Assembly (NCBI GenBank): GCA_038093515.1
Contig: JBBPSI010000001.1
Span: forward strand, 496,001 to 560,000
Reading direction: 5' to 3'
Source of the DNA: Butyriboletus loyo
Lineage: Eukaryota; Basidiomycota; Agaricomycetes; Boletales; Boletaceae
DNA: 64,000 nucleotides
In this document: positions 21,438 to 34,135 of the stretch, one piece after another
Position numbering within the stretch: the stretch's first letter is position 1
How the letters are laid out: each line of letters begins with the position of its first letter
The notes under the pieces: model-generated
What the model saw: the letters and a program-made list of their open reading frames with translations, nothing else
What the model was told of the DNA's origin: nothing
Databases searched by the model: none
Program-made: the position numbers and the translations under genes

Positions 21438-24400
21438 TTAAGTCAATGTTTGCGTCTTATCATGGCCAGATTGGTTTGCGTCCTCACTCTCTCGCTTTCG
21501 CTGCTTGAGGAGACGTCGAAGTGTCTTGATTACCTGTCCTTGAGATGGGTCCTCAGATAGCCGCAAAATATGGTTCGTGATACTAGAACCCAAGTGAGAA
21601 GGAGGAAAATCTTGTTCAACTGCAAACAGACCTATGGGTGTCCTGGTGGACAACTGGACAGTTCTCAATAGCGTGGTGGGGTCCAAGACACACTGGGCAA
21701 CCAGAAAACCCGTTCTGTTTCTGCTTCTTCGGCGGATTCTCAGGCACTCCATCAGGTGAAGACATGCGTTTGGACGGCAGCACCACTGGAAACGAGCGGT
21801 CTAATGGAAGAGAAGAACGTCCGTCCACGGCACTCCCCTGATCTCGGTGGAAAGGCTCCCGATTACCCTCACGCACGACCGCAGGCTGGGGAAGATTTCT
21901 AGTCACCTCTTGCCCAGGCACTTTCAACAAGGACGACTTGTGGTAGTCATCGAGGGCCACTTGGCGTCTACTTGACTCATTGCTTTTCACGGACATCAAA
22001 GCGGATCCCAGTTTGGAGACCAGTGTGAGAGGTTGACCGACTAATAGATGGCCATGACCTCGATCGTACAACGCTTGCTCTATGGCCTCGATAGCGGCTT
22101 TCTGTGCATGCTTTTTGAATGTGACGTTCACAGGATATAGGATAAATACGCACTCTGTATTCCCATGGTTCATCATCAGTATGATTCAACAAGATCTCCC
22201 GGTACTCTATGAGATTTGGGGAACTCTCCATCATATTGCAGACACCAGGCTCATGGCTGCGTCCACAGAGGCCGCACTCTGGATCATCACGATGTGAAAC
22301 GGTTGACCGGGATTGTATAGTTGGAAATGGAGCGGTCAGATTACGCGGTTGTTTCTTAGGCCACGCTGGGGCCAATAGTGCTTCCTGGTCAACATCCATC
22401 GACTCCGTTGTGGCATCAGTGTCGTCACCAGCACCTTGATGAGCAGAACCATCGTATGCATCAGAATCCGACAATCTCCCAGATTTTAATGATCGACCCT
22501 TCTTTTTGCCTTTGCCTTTAATCTTGGTGGGTGTCTCCTCCAGACCATCTAGGAGGTCGAGTTGTTGCTGCAGGATACGAATCAGCCATTGAACATGGTG
22601 CGGATCTTTCGGGCAAACCTGGGGAAAAGCGGCAGCAGCCTTTCGACGAACTCCACGACCTGTCACCTCTTTTTCTTTGGCTGCAAATTTCTCAGCAGCT
22701 ATACGTTCCAACGCCTGGGCCCATGAATCTCCCTGGTCGATGTCGGGCACGGTGTCCCCGACGTCTTCCAGGACGTCCTTCTCTGTTGCCCATACCTTGG
22801 CAAAGTTAAACTTTAAACTGGGCTCGCTGGAAATGTTTCCTTTGTCCTCTTCGACCTCTGTTCTCTCGATGAGCTTATCAAGGTCATGGTCGGTGTCTGA
22901 GTGTGGTGGCTAAAGCGGGACCTGCTAAGAGAGCCGAGATACTACGCACAAACAATATCCTTCGAACCCTGGTCCCCTTCTTCAAAGAGTGCCCTGGCAC
23001 CGAAGGTGAGAATTGATCTCAGGTCATCACTGTTATTCTCGTCGTCATCCATTTTCTGAACGATCAGATGATCGAGGACTAGTTTTTTCTTGCCTGCCTG
23101 CATGATTCGCTCTGCGAGAGGTCAGACAGGGATAGTTCTCGAAACTGCAGCAATCACCTTCGGCAGAGTCCTTCACCATGAGTTTGAGTACGAGACATGT
23201 CTTCTGCTGACCATAGCGATGCGAACGAGCAATTGCCTGGACATATGTTTAGAACAGGACGAAAAAAAAGTAAAATATCTTCATACTTGAAGGTCCTATA
23301 ATATAGTTATGAGCCAAGCAGTTGAGGAGAGAAAGGCATTCCCTGACCTGATGCGGATTAAAATCCGGGTCATATATTATCACTGTATCTGCCGTATAGA
23401 GATTAATGCCAACACCACCAGCACGAGTGGTGAGCAGGTATATGAAATATTCCGAATCTGGCCGATTGAACTCATCCATGCCCTTCTGTCTGATCGCTTG
23501 TTTCGTTTCGCCGTCCTGGGAAAAGAGTAAATTAAAGCTGACTCGAAAAGCGGCCGGCCTCACAATTCTAAGATATTTGTAATTCTCGCCTCTTAAGAAG
23601 TCTTCGACGATGTCGAGAGCAATGACAAACTACAGCGCTCAATTCAAGGTACTCGCACTACACAAAGAAACGAGACTTACTTGACTAAATAAGAGTACAC
23701 GATGTCCTCTTGCCTTGAGTTTCGGTAACAGTGATCTCAGCAGTCGAAGCTTTGCGCTAGCGTCGATCAGTTTCTCGTGAGCCTCGTGCGGCTCAAGGCC
23801 ACGAGGCTCAATATCATCCGAGATCAAGTATGGGTGTTGGATGCATCTGATACTATTTGTGAGGATGGTCAATGGCGACCTGCACGAGCACATACTTTCG
23901 CAGCTGCATCAGCATATTGTTCATATTCGTCTTGGAGGTTCCTACACGACCTGCTTTAACGGTCGACACTTGCGTGAGGTGCTGGAGAATGTCTAGATTC
24001 TGGCCTAATGGAAAGTTAATTATCCAGCCCAGGTAGATTGTGTCAAGACGTCACTGAGAATTGATCGATAGATCTCCTTCTGCAGAGGAGTCATTGAGAG
24101 CGGCACAATGACCTCGTTCTGACCAATTATATGTTCAGTGTGCGATGCTCGAGGGGAATGTAAAAACCTTGGGTGGGAGCTGAAGAACTTCACTCTTGAT
24201 GCGGCGAAGGAAGTACGGTTTTAATCTTACGTGCAGTTGGCGCACTAGGTCTTCGCTGAGCTCTTCATACTCCTTCTCCAGTGCTTCAAGATCCTGCCAC
24301 TTGTCGGAGTCAAGGAAATTCATCAAGCTGAATAGTTCACGGATATTGTTGTTCAGCGGGGTCTAGAAGAGATGTTCAACGAAAAATTGAGACGGATGGA

Positions 24401-27400
24401 CTTTGACTGACCCCTGTCATGATAACCCGGTGGATCAGCTTGAGCTCGTTTAATTTTTTGAAGAGCAGACTATTCTCGCTTTTAACTTGAAACGGAAATG
24501 AAATCAAGTTTCAAAACTATTACAGAAACCCTCACGGCGCTGACCCTCATCGACCACCAGGATCTCCCAACGACCTACACTCTTGAAGACCGTGGCAAAA
24601 TCCCTGGGGTTCGTGACAGTTTCATATGTAGTGACGAGAACATGATATTTTGGTTCGCGCTTCCGTTCATGAAATAGCTCATATCGCATGATCACATCCC
24701 TCGACTTAGCTTCCCCAAAGAAGGGCACAACCCTGAGTCCGGGAGCCCAGCGCGAAAATTCCCGAACCCAATTGGTGATTGTGGAGTTTGGGACAACGAC
24801 GAGCGCAGGTGCGGCGTTGAACTTTTCGATTACTGTCCCGAGAAACGTCACGATCTGAACTGTTTTGCCCTACATAGAGAATATCAGAGCATGCAGAAAG
24901 GAGGCAATGAACGGCGAACCAAACCCATTTCATCGGCTAATATGGAAGGCTGTCGATTCCACCAGTTATCACAAAGCCAATTATACCCATCGATCTATAG
25001 GCTTATGAGCAAAGCGTTTGATCGGAGCAAGGCCACAAACTTGGAACTTCATGAGCTTGACGTGATTACTCTGTCCAAGATCAGGTTGTTCATCGAGATC
25101 TCGTTTAAGAGCGAATCCACCGTAACCGTTCTCAACACGGGCCTCCAGCGCGTTAATATCTTTTCGCGTCATTTTAACGACAACTTTCCGGGAGTCGATG
25201 AAATGTTTGAATGCGCGTTCATAGGCTCCATACCCGGGCTCTCCACGGCGAGGCGGAGAATCCCAAGTTGCTGTCAAGGAATTGAGGAAGCATCGTTGCA
25301 TAGAGACGTGGGATACCAACCTTCCTCGTACCCCAAATCCTCCCATTTAGCGAATACCCATATGACTTTGTCGATATGCTCAACCGATAAAACTTCCCCT
25401 GTCCTTGACAACCACTCATCCGGTTCCTCCAATAGTGACTCATCAGGCTGTTCACCCTCCACATAAGCCCGCTCTAGTTCTTGTCGAGAACTTAGAGGTA
25501 GCTCGTCGACTTGACCCCTACGAGCGGCACCTTTCTTATGTTTCCCATTCGTACTTGACGAGGGATTCCAGAACCGCATATCAAGAACGCGGTCGATAGT
25601 CTTCCAAGCTGGAGGGATTCGACGCTTAGCGTCAGGTAAAGGACCAAGTGAGATGTGTTTCAGCTCAGTTGAAGGGCCGACTTCAAGGGCAACGTCTGTG
25701 CTAGGTTCAAAGGCAATCGGTTGCTTGTCGGCACCACCAAGCTTGTCGACATCCATAGCTGTCTCGTCAGATACTGGTTCGTCGAGAAGGGGAACTTTGG
25801 AACCCCTGGTAAGGAAATGTTTCAATTTCGACAAGTTGGTTGAAACCAGCCACATATGAGGTACCCATTGCGTCCGCCGATAGCTCCGGTCTGCCCATTT
25901 CACTAAGTATTCCCGAGCAAGGGGAGCCTTGGCATCATGTAGATTCGCTAAAGTGGGTTCAACAACACCTTGAGGGTAAGATCGCCAAGCAACAATTTTA
26001 TCCAGCGGATAAACGTATGAAGCGCAATCAGCACAACGCCAGCCAGTTTCTTCTTGATAGTAACTTGCAAGGTCTGCATCCTCCCAAGCCGCATTTTGTG
26101 GTATGGGCAGATGTTGATAATGAGCAAGTCGCCTGCAAGAAAAGCACCTGAAAAGGAGTTGCTGGGCAGGCTGCAACGAGGTATCGTCCCCAATAAGTGA
26201 AGTGTTGTGGACCATCTCGATGTCAGGAGCATTACTTTGTGCAGGTTCAAGGGAGGATCTGCTGGGAGGTGGCTTTTTCGCAAGAGATGAGTCGGGCTCT
26301 AGAGCCACTTCTAAGCATCCCATGCAAATGCCACCCTTCATACACAATCCACAGATGAACTCGGTTGTCTGGTCGATGTCAAGCTCGTTGCGATCGGGTA
26401 AATCGCCAGCTGATGGTTCGCTGGTCTCTGCTGTTTGTGCTCTCCATCGATCTTTATCGCGAGCGCGAGCAGCCCGTGTAATCTCATCTCTTTGGGTTTT
26501 TGCGAGGCACTTCCAATGGGCGACCACAGAACATTTGAGGCTGTGAAATCATATTAATAGGATGAAAGAATAGGACCACGGATGTCCAAACCATCGAACC
26601 CAGCCTCCTAAACCTCGTATGTGGTCTTCGTCACCGTCATCGGATTCACCTTTATCATCTTTGATCTTACGTCTGCCTTTTTTTTTCGCTTTTGCCAGCT
26701 GTTCGTGAGCAGGAGGCTTGTGACATCTCTCACAGATGTCTCTGTGGGCGCGAAGGGATGAGGTTGCTTCGTCCTCGTAAGAATCGAAATCAAGATCGTC
26801 GATGTCGCGGAAGTGTCCATAGGCAAGCCGGGCTGCAGCAGATCGTTTCTTTTTCCCGGTTTCTTGTGTTCTAAATTTACGTCGAGGGCTGTCATGGTAG
26901 GCATCTTCCTCCGACTCTCTGTCGTCGACGAGATCATCAGCGAGGTTAGAGCGAGCGCTCCACCGTGAGCGTGTTGACTTTCTAGGCACAAAAATTTCTA
27001 CATCAGAATCAACTTGACCGTAACCACCTAGATCATCTCCGGAGTCGGAAATCGATCGTCCTCGATTACTGCGAAGCTTCCTAGGACTAAATGGAAGCTT
27101 GCTTTGTATAAGCTTCTTGTTAGTTGCAGCAAGGCGGGAAGATTTGCGAATCGAGGCTCGGCTGGCGCAGTCTTCATCACCACTTCTGTCGTCATCCTCT
27201 TCTGTTAGAGGAGAATCAGGAGGAGGAGGAGATTGGGACATGTCGTTCTCGGAGGTTGTTCGTGAGGTTGTGATGCGAGGGACTGCGTCGATTGATATCC
27301 TAGGATTCATTCGCGAGTGCTCGTGGACACCGTCGGAAGCAGGATCAAAATGGTCAAGTAGACCCTGTGCCTTTTGACGCTCTGAATGGACCATAAGAAT

Positions 27401-27845
27401 GATACGGCATCAGGCAACTTGCCGAAACTTACGGTAATCGTCGACAAGGTCGCCGTAGTGGGCAAGGAATGTACGCGAAGATATCTAAAGAAAGCTAAGC
27501 TTCGCAAAGGGGAGTGGGAAACAGGGAGTTGCGACTGACCCTACGTGCGAATCCATCCTTGAAACGCACAAAGTAATGTGAAGGTTTATCCTGGGTGTCA
27601 ATCGGGTACTCGCCAACGACGGTGTCGAGGTCATTGCGCACAAAGTCGGGATCGCCTCCGAGATAATCTGGAGCTGGCTGGTAAAGCCGCTTGACAGATG
27701 GAGAAAGCGGGGGTGGAACTACGTAACATTGGACATTTCGACGCATTGGCATGGTAAGGGGTGGTGTGGTGGACTCTGCAGGAGTGAGAGGGGAGAGTCT
27801 GGAGGGGCTGAAAAGGAAAGCTGAATCAGAGAGTGGGTCGGCCAT
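21438..27845 (-). CDS. PHD-chromodomain-SNF2 chromatin remodeler (CHD/Mit1-like)
   Basis: The protein combines histone-reading modules with a SNF2 motor, as in CHD3/Mi-2 and fission-yeast Mit1 of the SHREC silencing complex. The order is: acidic, Ser-rich N-terminus with basic patches; an extended PHD-like finger (CERCHKPP, then GGWVRCLKCSVVAHWKC, CGLCMKGGICMGC, FRCFSCRRLAHY, WRCADC); chromodomain (YLVKWADRSYRRTQWVPHMWL); then VIWVFAKWEDLGYEEATWD; motor with ILADEMGLGKTVQIV, VLVTTYETV, ILVVDEGQR (DEGQ in place of DEAH), VIMTGTPLNN, then YLLTTRAGGVGINL and QAIARSHRYGQQKT. The C-terminal region carries two Cys/His knuckles (CGLCGRSHEPGVC; CPVCLGPHHAIENCP). ATG at 27845 is preferred because the longer frame lacks ATG. 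Its promoter holds a 12-bp TCACGTGA-centred palindrome. Confidence 0.87.
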
Positions 27846-27929
27846 CGCGACTCGCAATGGGCGCGTTGCACGACGCGTTCTGCCAGAACACGCTGGATTT
27901 TATTTAAAGTTGGCTTTGTCAGCATTTTC

Positions 27930-27941
27930 TGTCACGTGACA
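27930..27941. promoter_or_regulatory. Perfect 12-bp E-box palindrome TGTCACGTGACA
   Basis: The symmetric element centres on TCACGTGA, the CDEI/Cbf1-type bHLH site. It lies about 85 bp upstream of the remodeler start at 27845 and just past the stop of the lipid-droplet hydrolase at 27949, so it most likely serves the remodeler gene. Binding is inferred from the sequence alone. Confidence 0.45.
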
Positions 27942-27948
27942 TACTATC

Positions 27949-29115
27949 CTACAACGATGATACTACAACTCCACTCTCTACCAGCCATTCGTAGCACTGT
28001 CTCCCCATCTCCTCGCTATCATCAATCCCAGACCGTGAGCTCGCAGCTCTCACAGAATGCACGAGTCTTACTGATGCAAAACGCATGTTGAACACCTGGT
28101 TTGCCATGACAAATGCGGGCTTCATCTCCTCCAAATGCTCCAAGGATCACGGCCTTTTGTTGACCAACCCAGTCATCGCATTGCGCAAAATACAACCACA
28201 ACAAACTCTTGTGTCTGTTGAAAAGCTCCGAATCTAACCGACGAATGTTAATCATTTCATCGTGAGCCATCGACATCGCTGCGAATAATGCTTGGGGTGA
28301 CCGCAGAAATGAATGCAACACGTTTAGCGGCGAACGAGGGTATGAGGGGAATAGCATGCCAAGGATTTGCACAGGTAGACAGTAGAGACAATTTGCAAGG
28401 TTGGCTATCACACGAGGTAAAGGCGCACGAAAGAGCCACTGCGTACGAAAACATATCTCAATGGACAGGGGAAAGAAACCAAGGTGAGAGCGTCACGAAC
28501 GGAGAGCTTTTTGCCGTTGGGTGTGTCCGCAATATCTGCAATAGCAGGAAAGATAAAGAATACACAGGATATGGCACTGGAACGCAGTTTCAAAACCTTG
28601 ACAGGATGGTAGAAATGTCATTTGGCAAGTGTCGGAAATGCGAGACAAATAAGGACCTGCCTGCAAGCGCCGACGCTGTGTCCGGCCAGAACCACCCTGA
28701 CGGAGGGACCAAAGGTGGACTGTGCAACGTTGAACACATTGAGGGTGTTCTGGAGCTGCGATGCCAAGCTGAAGTGCGAAGAATGAAGAGTTGAAAGAGA
28801 ATGTTTTGAGGCCAAGGATGGGGTGTGACTGACATGCGAGAATACCAGGACGGCAAGTGTGCCTGAGGTATCCAAATCATAGATAGTGTCGAGGAAGTGC
28901 GTATAAAAGTCTATGACACCGGGATTCCCTAGAGACAGAGATCAGATGCCGCGAGGGTACGAAGAGGCGCGCACACCTGGTATGAATAGGAAGAGGGTGC
29001 TGGGGAGAGTGTCGGCGAGTTTCGATGACCACCAGTGGACAAGGACGTTGGTGTCTGGTCGGAAGAGGGCGGCGCGGGGCGGTTGGAGAGGGACGAGGAA
29101 CGGGGGAAGTGACAT
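27949..29115 (-). CDS. Lipid droplet-associated hydrolase (LDAH family)
   Basis: LDAH proteins are alpha/beta-hydrolases of lipid droplets, proposed to act on sterol esters or triacylglycerol. The joined N-terminus reads LFLFIPG-NPGVIDFY (oxyanion GNPG motif), then LAVLVFSHVSHTP, then VVLAGHSVGAC with the GxSxG nucleophile elbow. Later exons give the likely acid (QCDDWVGQ) and histidine (GVQHAF). Hydrophobic stretches CVFFIFPAIADIA and VIANLANCLYCLPVQILGMLF fit droplet or membrane association. The start is 29115; the first intron splits the Gly codon of GNPG. Only 46 bp separate this ATG from the divergent Sec8 ATG. Confidence 0.86.
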
Positions 29116-29161
29116 TGATTAGCACCGGATTTGGTTTCAGTCAAGCACGACGACGAGGACC

Positions 29162-32100
29162 ATGTCGCGCGTGCCGTTCGGGTCGCAGCCGACTTCTCGT
29201 CGTACTCGCTCTCCGTCGATATCCAGTCCTCTCCCAAACCCGCTCAACTACCCAACTTCCCTCCCACCAACCCGCCCTCTCCAGATCGCCAGACCTCCCT
29301 CCATTCCATCCACTCCTAGCAACGACACCTCAACCTCCCCAAAGGCCGCCGCGTTCTCATCACCGAATCGTCCCCATCGCCCGCAGAGATCGGACCTGAG
29401 ACCCCGCCAACCTTCTGATCACTCCGCTTCCGAACGTACCTCTACGTCCTCCCGCATAGTCAACGACTTGAACGCGAGGGACCGTCGGGACAGTTCTAGT
29501 ACAATTCTCTCAGATACTTCTATTCAGCACCGTCCCATAGGTAGCACTTCCCTTCCGACCAAGCCTCGGCTAGACCCTCCCCGCTCCGTGACGAGCGAAT
29601 CACCAGGATCCCCCCTTTCGTCTAACATGGCCTCTCCCGCTCTCTCCGCCGCCTTGGTCGCTTTCAGAGACGCCGGGGAAACTAATTTCCGTAGGCGTGA
29701 GCTCACCAATGGTAATGATGAAGGGAATTATGAACTGGAACGACGCTTGGAGGTCGAACGCGAAAAGGCGCTGCAGGACCGAATAAAAGAACGCATGCCT
29801 TTCAGGAAACCCACCCCAAGAGCTAAAACTGGCGAAATCGACGGTTAGTCCAAAGCATTTATATTTTACAATCCCCGGCACGCGGACACGACTTACTGAA
29901 TGCACCTTAGCTATCCTGGACCAGATCAAAGACGAGTGGGAGTTTGTCATCGATCCCGATGTAAGTATACTTACGGACCCTGTTGAGTCGTGGAAATACG
30001 ATTGACATCTCCTAGTTCAACAATGTGGACCTAGCCCTCTCCTTACTTGACGAGACTTCTACCAGCAAAAGCATGTCCTCCTTCAGGAAAACCAAGGAAA
30101 TGCTGTCACAAGCTTTAAAGGGCTCGGTTGATCGTTAGTAACACCTCTTTCTGGTTTGATCTATTCCGACTCTGAGTACCGGCTAGAACATTACAAGGCT
30201 TTCGCCGATGCACTACCGCACCATGCAGCTTTGTTGAATCACCTAGGGCAGGCTCAAGCACAAGTCCAGGAAACACGTGTCGCTCTTCAAGAAACTAAAG
30301 AATCTCTTGGCAGCAAACGTGCGGATCTTGTTCAACTATGGGCCAGAGGACAAACCTTGGAGGAAATGATGCGACTGTTGGACCAGATGTATGTCGTGCC
30401 TCTCCGCTTGTACGCGGATGCTGAACATGTATCCTAGTGAACACCTGAAATCTGTCCCAGACGCCCTGGAGGCTCTGATCTCAGAGAAGCGCCTCATACA
30501 GGCTTCGGACTTACTGATACGAAGCCTTAAGCTGATCAACAAACCCGACATGCAAGAAATCGGCGCCGTTACAGACTTACGGGCATATCTTATCGGACAA
30601 GAGACTGTAAGCCCCGTGGACCATCTTGCCGATCTACCGGGAGGCTAAGCACCTACAGGCACTCCGAGATATCCTAGTCGATGAGCTCCACAATCATCTT
30701 TACCTCAAGTCATTCTGGTGTGAAACGCGGTGGGCTCCGTATACACCTCGTCAGTCAATGCGTGCGTGGTCTCTAATACTGTAGTCTGCTACCCTCAATC
30801 AGGGCATGCAGTACCGAAAGTGGAGTTCGAGGACCAATTGGCGCAAACGAATGGCCAAAATTCCATCCAAGTTCCGTTAACGTCTTTTCCGCAGAACACT
30901 CAAGGGACCCGTCTCTCGCGTTACCTCACCGGTCTAGCGACCCGACCTAATGACGCTCCTTATGACTTCGACGATGCTAATTTCCGTACGAGTGTCAGTA
31001 TGCAAGAGCTATCAGTGTCGATATCGGTATCAGCGTCATCATCTTCGAATCTCGGTGTATTAGCTGTGCCGAGTAGTTCTCTGCCCCTTGGCCACTCCAG
31101 TGTCAATCCCGAAGCAGATTCGTTCACTTACATCGAGGCGCTTCTGGAATCTCTAGCTATTCTAGGCAAACTGGGGAGTGCTCTTGATTCTGTCATGCAA
31201 CGATTACAGAGCGAGATTTTCTCACTAATCGAATCTACTGTCGAAGAAGTTGAAGAACGCGCAGAAGAATCGAAGAGAAGTTCAGCCCTTCTCACAAATG
31301 CCGCCCTTGGATCCAAATCTGATGGAGGGTACATTTTTGTTTCCGATGAATCTGCTATTATGGGCCCAGTTCATACCGCTCTCGCCCGTAAAGGCGCATC
31401 AACAAAGGCGTCTACTCTTCGCCTCGCTGCGCTGGAGTCGACCTCAAAGCATCACGATCAGGAGATTCTGAAAGACCTCTTTTGGACAATCTATTCCAAA
31501 CTGGATGCCGTAACACAAGGTCTACGCGTAGTCTTCGAAGTAGCCAACCGTATCGGATCAGTGAGTGCGACCGAGCTTAGTCTTGGCCGGGTCTGAACGT
31601 CAATAATTCACTTTCAGAGACGAGATTTTAAGGACTCTTCTGGCGCCAAGCCAGGAACCCTTTTTCCCATAGCCGATGTGTGGTTGGCAATACAGGCTGA
31701 GGTGCATCTACTTCAAAGCGTCAAAGATGTCAGCGTTGACAAAACAAATGTTAGGTTCGAACTCTGCTCAACGATTATCTAACCGACGAGGAACGAAACG
31801 CCGTTACGGGTCGGAATCCAATTACCTCTATCAACGAGGTACTTCGTGAAGGGCGATTTACACGCGACAGGCTCAAGGTATTTGCCTAGTACCTCGATCT
31901 GATTTTACAGTTAAATATACAATTGATTACAGGGAATCTTTCGATTTGCAGACACTGATACTAAATCAACAGGAAAATTCCTTCGGAGGCACGAGGATGA
32001 ACTCATATGCGTCCTCCGAGATACCATGCCGGGACTTGTGCAGAGTTCTTCGGAGAATGCAGTGCAGAGTGCTCTGTCTTCTCTTGGTTCTGATGAGCGC

Positions 32101-34025
32101 GTCCTTGGTGCTGGACAACATCATCGTTTGCTGATCAAGCCAGACGCATTCCATGTTACTGTTTTGTTCCAGCCGACCCTCGCGTTTTTGGGTAGAGTTG
32201 CAAACGTACTACCTAATGGACTGGAGAGCGCACGATCCGCAAGCGAAGTGTTGGATGATTTCGTTCTCAAGGTATATTTGCCACAACTCGAGGAGAAGAT
32301 ATCTTTGTTGTTCCATCATGCAGTATCTGGTGCGCTCATTCGGCATCGCAATGGCTCGTTTGCGAATTGACTACATGCAGCTCCTGACGCCTTCCAGCCT
32401 GATATCTTGTCGACCCGCTTCAGTCCCCGGCCCATTCTCAAGGTGCGCTGTCCGCGTTGCAAACCTTGGTCCTCATTGAATTCTGCATAGGCAGCTACGC
32501 AGCTGATTGCCCTTATCAATTCACTATGCGCAATGCTCCGCACGACACCATTCCACCGTGAGAATTACTCGAGGCTTATCGTCGGCGTTATCGTCCAATT
32601 CTATCAGCGATGCAGCCATCGTTTCCAGGCTCTTGTGTCCAAGGATGGAACTGAAGATCTTTCATCACCGACTCTTGCTGCTCAATGGACACAGAAATCT
32701 GAGCTAAGCCCTTGTTTATCTGAGCTTTTTGTGGCAAAGGTCGGTTGACTTCGGACTACGTCCCGGTACAAACTAAAATTCACTTTCACCACCAGGATCG
32801 TGTGATTAAGCAGCAGCTCTGCAGACAGGAAAGCCAGCTAGAAATGGGTTACCTGACCCAGTGCACTGTGGATAAAGGTGATCTTAACCCCTCGGTCCGC
32901 AACATCCTTGTGCTATGTAGCCTCTATCGAAGTGTCGTATGTGGGCCAGTCCATCGAATTTGTCCACTGCTTTCTGATATATGCTCCCAGGCTTGGTTTA
33001 CCCAGGAACTGAATGCTTTAAAATCTTCTCCTGATGGTGCACTTTCACCTACGTTGGCCTCCTCGCAAATGGATCATGTGTCCGCATTCTCGTCACAGAT
33101 ACCTTTGCTATCTTTCCCTTTCCTATATGACACCCTTAAAGACAACCAACTCAGCTTGCCTCTATCCCATGAGATGGCACTGTAGGTGTCTGCCCCGAGG
33201 GCTATACCTTTACTAATTGCATGAACATCAGGCGCTTTGGTGCGTTGTTGAAGACATATACGCAGTTGGCCGAAATCATCCTACATACAATCAGGATAGA
33301 AGTTCGCTGTAGGACTATCTTCTATCTCGATGCAGCCTTTCGCCATGTAGGTGCTGATATACAATGAATGCACCCACTAACACTATTGATTCAGGGAAAC
33401 TACCAAGTTGACCATGAAGTTGGGGAACCAGACCCGTATATTGTTGATCTGAACTCGGAGCTTAGCGATTTTGACGAATTCACATCCACGACTTTGCTTA
33501 AAAACGAGCACAAGTTTGTTCAACTTTCGTATCCTAACCACCACCCGTAACTAACCTGGGTCACGCAGTTTCGTATTCTTCGGCCTGGAAGACTTGGTAG
33601 AACAACTGCTGGTCAGCAACGCTCGCCAAATACGCGTGGCAAATGACTTTGGCATGAAGAAAGTCAACCGGAACATTCGAGCACTCCAACAAAGTATTCG
33701 TACCATCGATGATGGAGAACAGTTTGCGGGAATTGAAAGGGCTAGGCGATATTATGCGCTTTTCTTGCTGGGACCTCAAGTATGTATTTCTTCACTTAGT
33801 TGTACCTGATTCTAACCACTTGAGATCTTGCAGGGTTTGCTTGATAGTGTCCGCACAAACAAAATGTTTTCCTTTGACGAGTATAAGGTTATCCTGAACC
33901 TCCAATGTGGCGTAGATCAGAGCCTCGGTGACACTGCAGCATCCAGGGCTACAGACCGCAACTATGGCATATATAGCATCGAGCTGCACGGGTTAGAGCT
34001 AGAGAATGCCGAATCAAATCCCTGA
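29162..34025 (+). CDS. SEC8: Exocyst complex subunit Sec8
   Basis: Sec8 is a core rod subunit of the exocyst, required to tether secretory vesicles to the plasma membrane. A long Ser/Pro-rich N-terminus is followed by the Sec8 N-domain (AILDQIKDEWEFVIDPDFNNVDLALSL split over exons, then EMLSQALKGSVDRHYKAFADAL and LWARGQTLEEMMRLLDQI). Further conserved blocks are KSVPDALEALISEKRLIQAS, WLAIQAEVRTLLNDYLTDEE, ITSINEVLREGRF and FRFADTD, ending in VNRNIRALQQSI and a soluble tail. Many introns of about 50-60 nt interrupt it; one at about 31702-31752 is recognised because removing it joins AE to VRTLLNDY. The long N-terminal extension (about 170 residues) exceeds that of animal Sec8. It is divergent from LDAH and convergent with the LYR gene. 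Confidence 0.92.
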
Positions 34026-34135
34026 CGTATCTATTTGATGATATTTATGACTCTTGCCGCGCACAAGTTCACTGAAGCTGAGTGCATATAAACTTGTAGG
34101 TGTGTGAAAACAGGTGAAAAGAGTGATGCGTCGAA

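Noticed and set aside
15388..27845. A dedicated silencing or defence cluster of SNF2/RING, RNase III-like and PHD-chromo genes
   Set aside because: The co-orientation is suggestive, but each is a widespread single-copy-type nuclear gene, and no Argonaute, polymerase or other partner is present.
31736..31800. Apparent frameshift in SEC8 after DVSVDKTN
   Set aside because: A normal GT-AG intron from about 31702 to 31752 joins AIQAE to VRTLLNDYLTDEE, so no mutation is needed.
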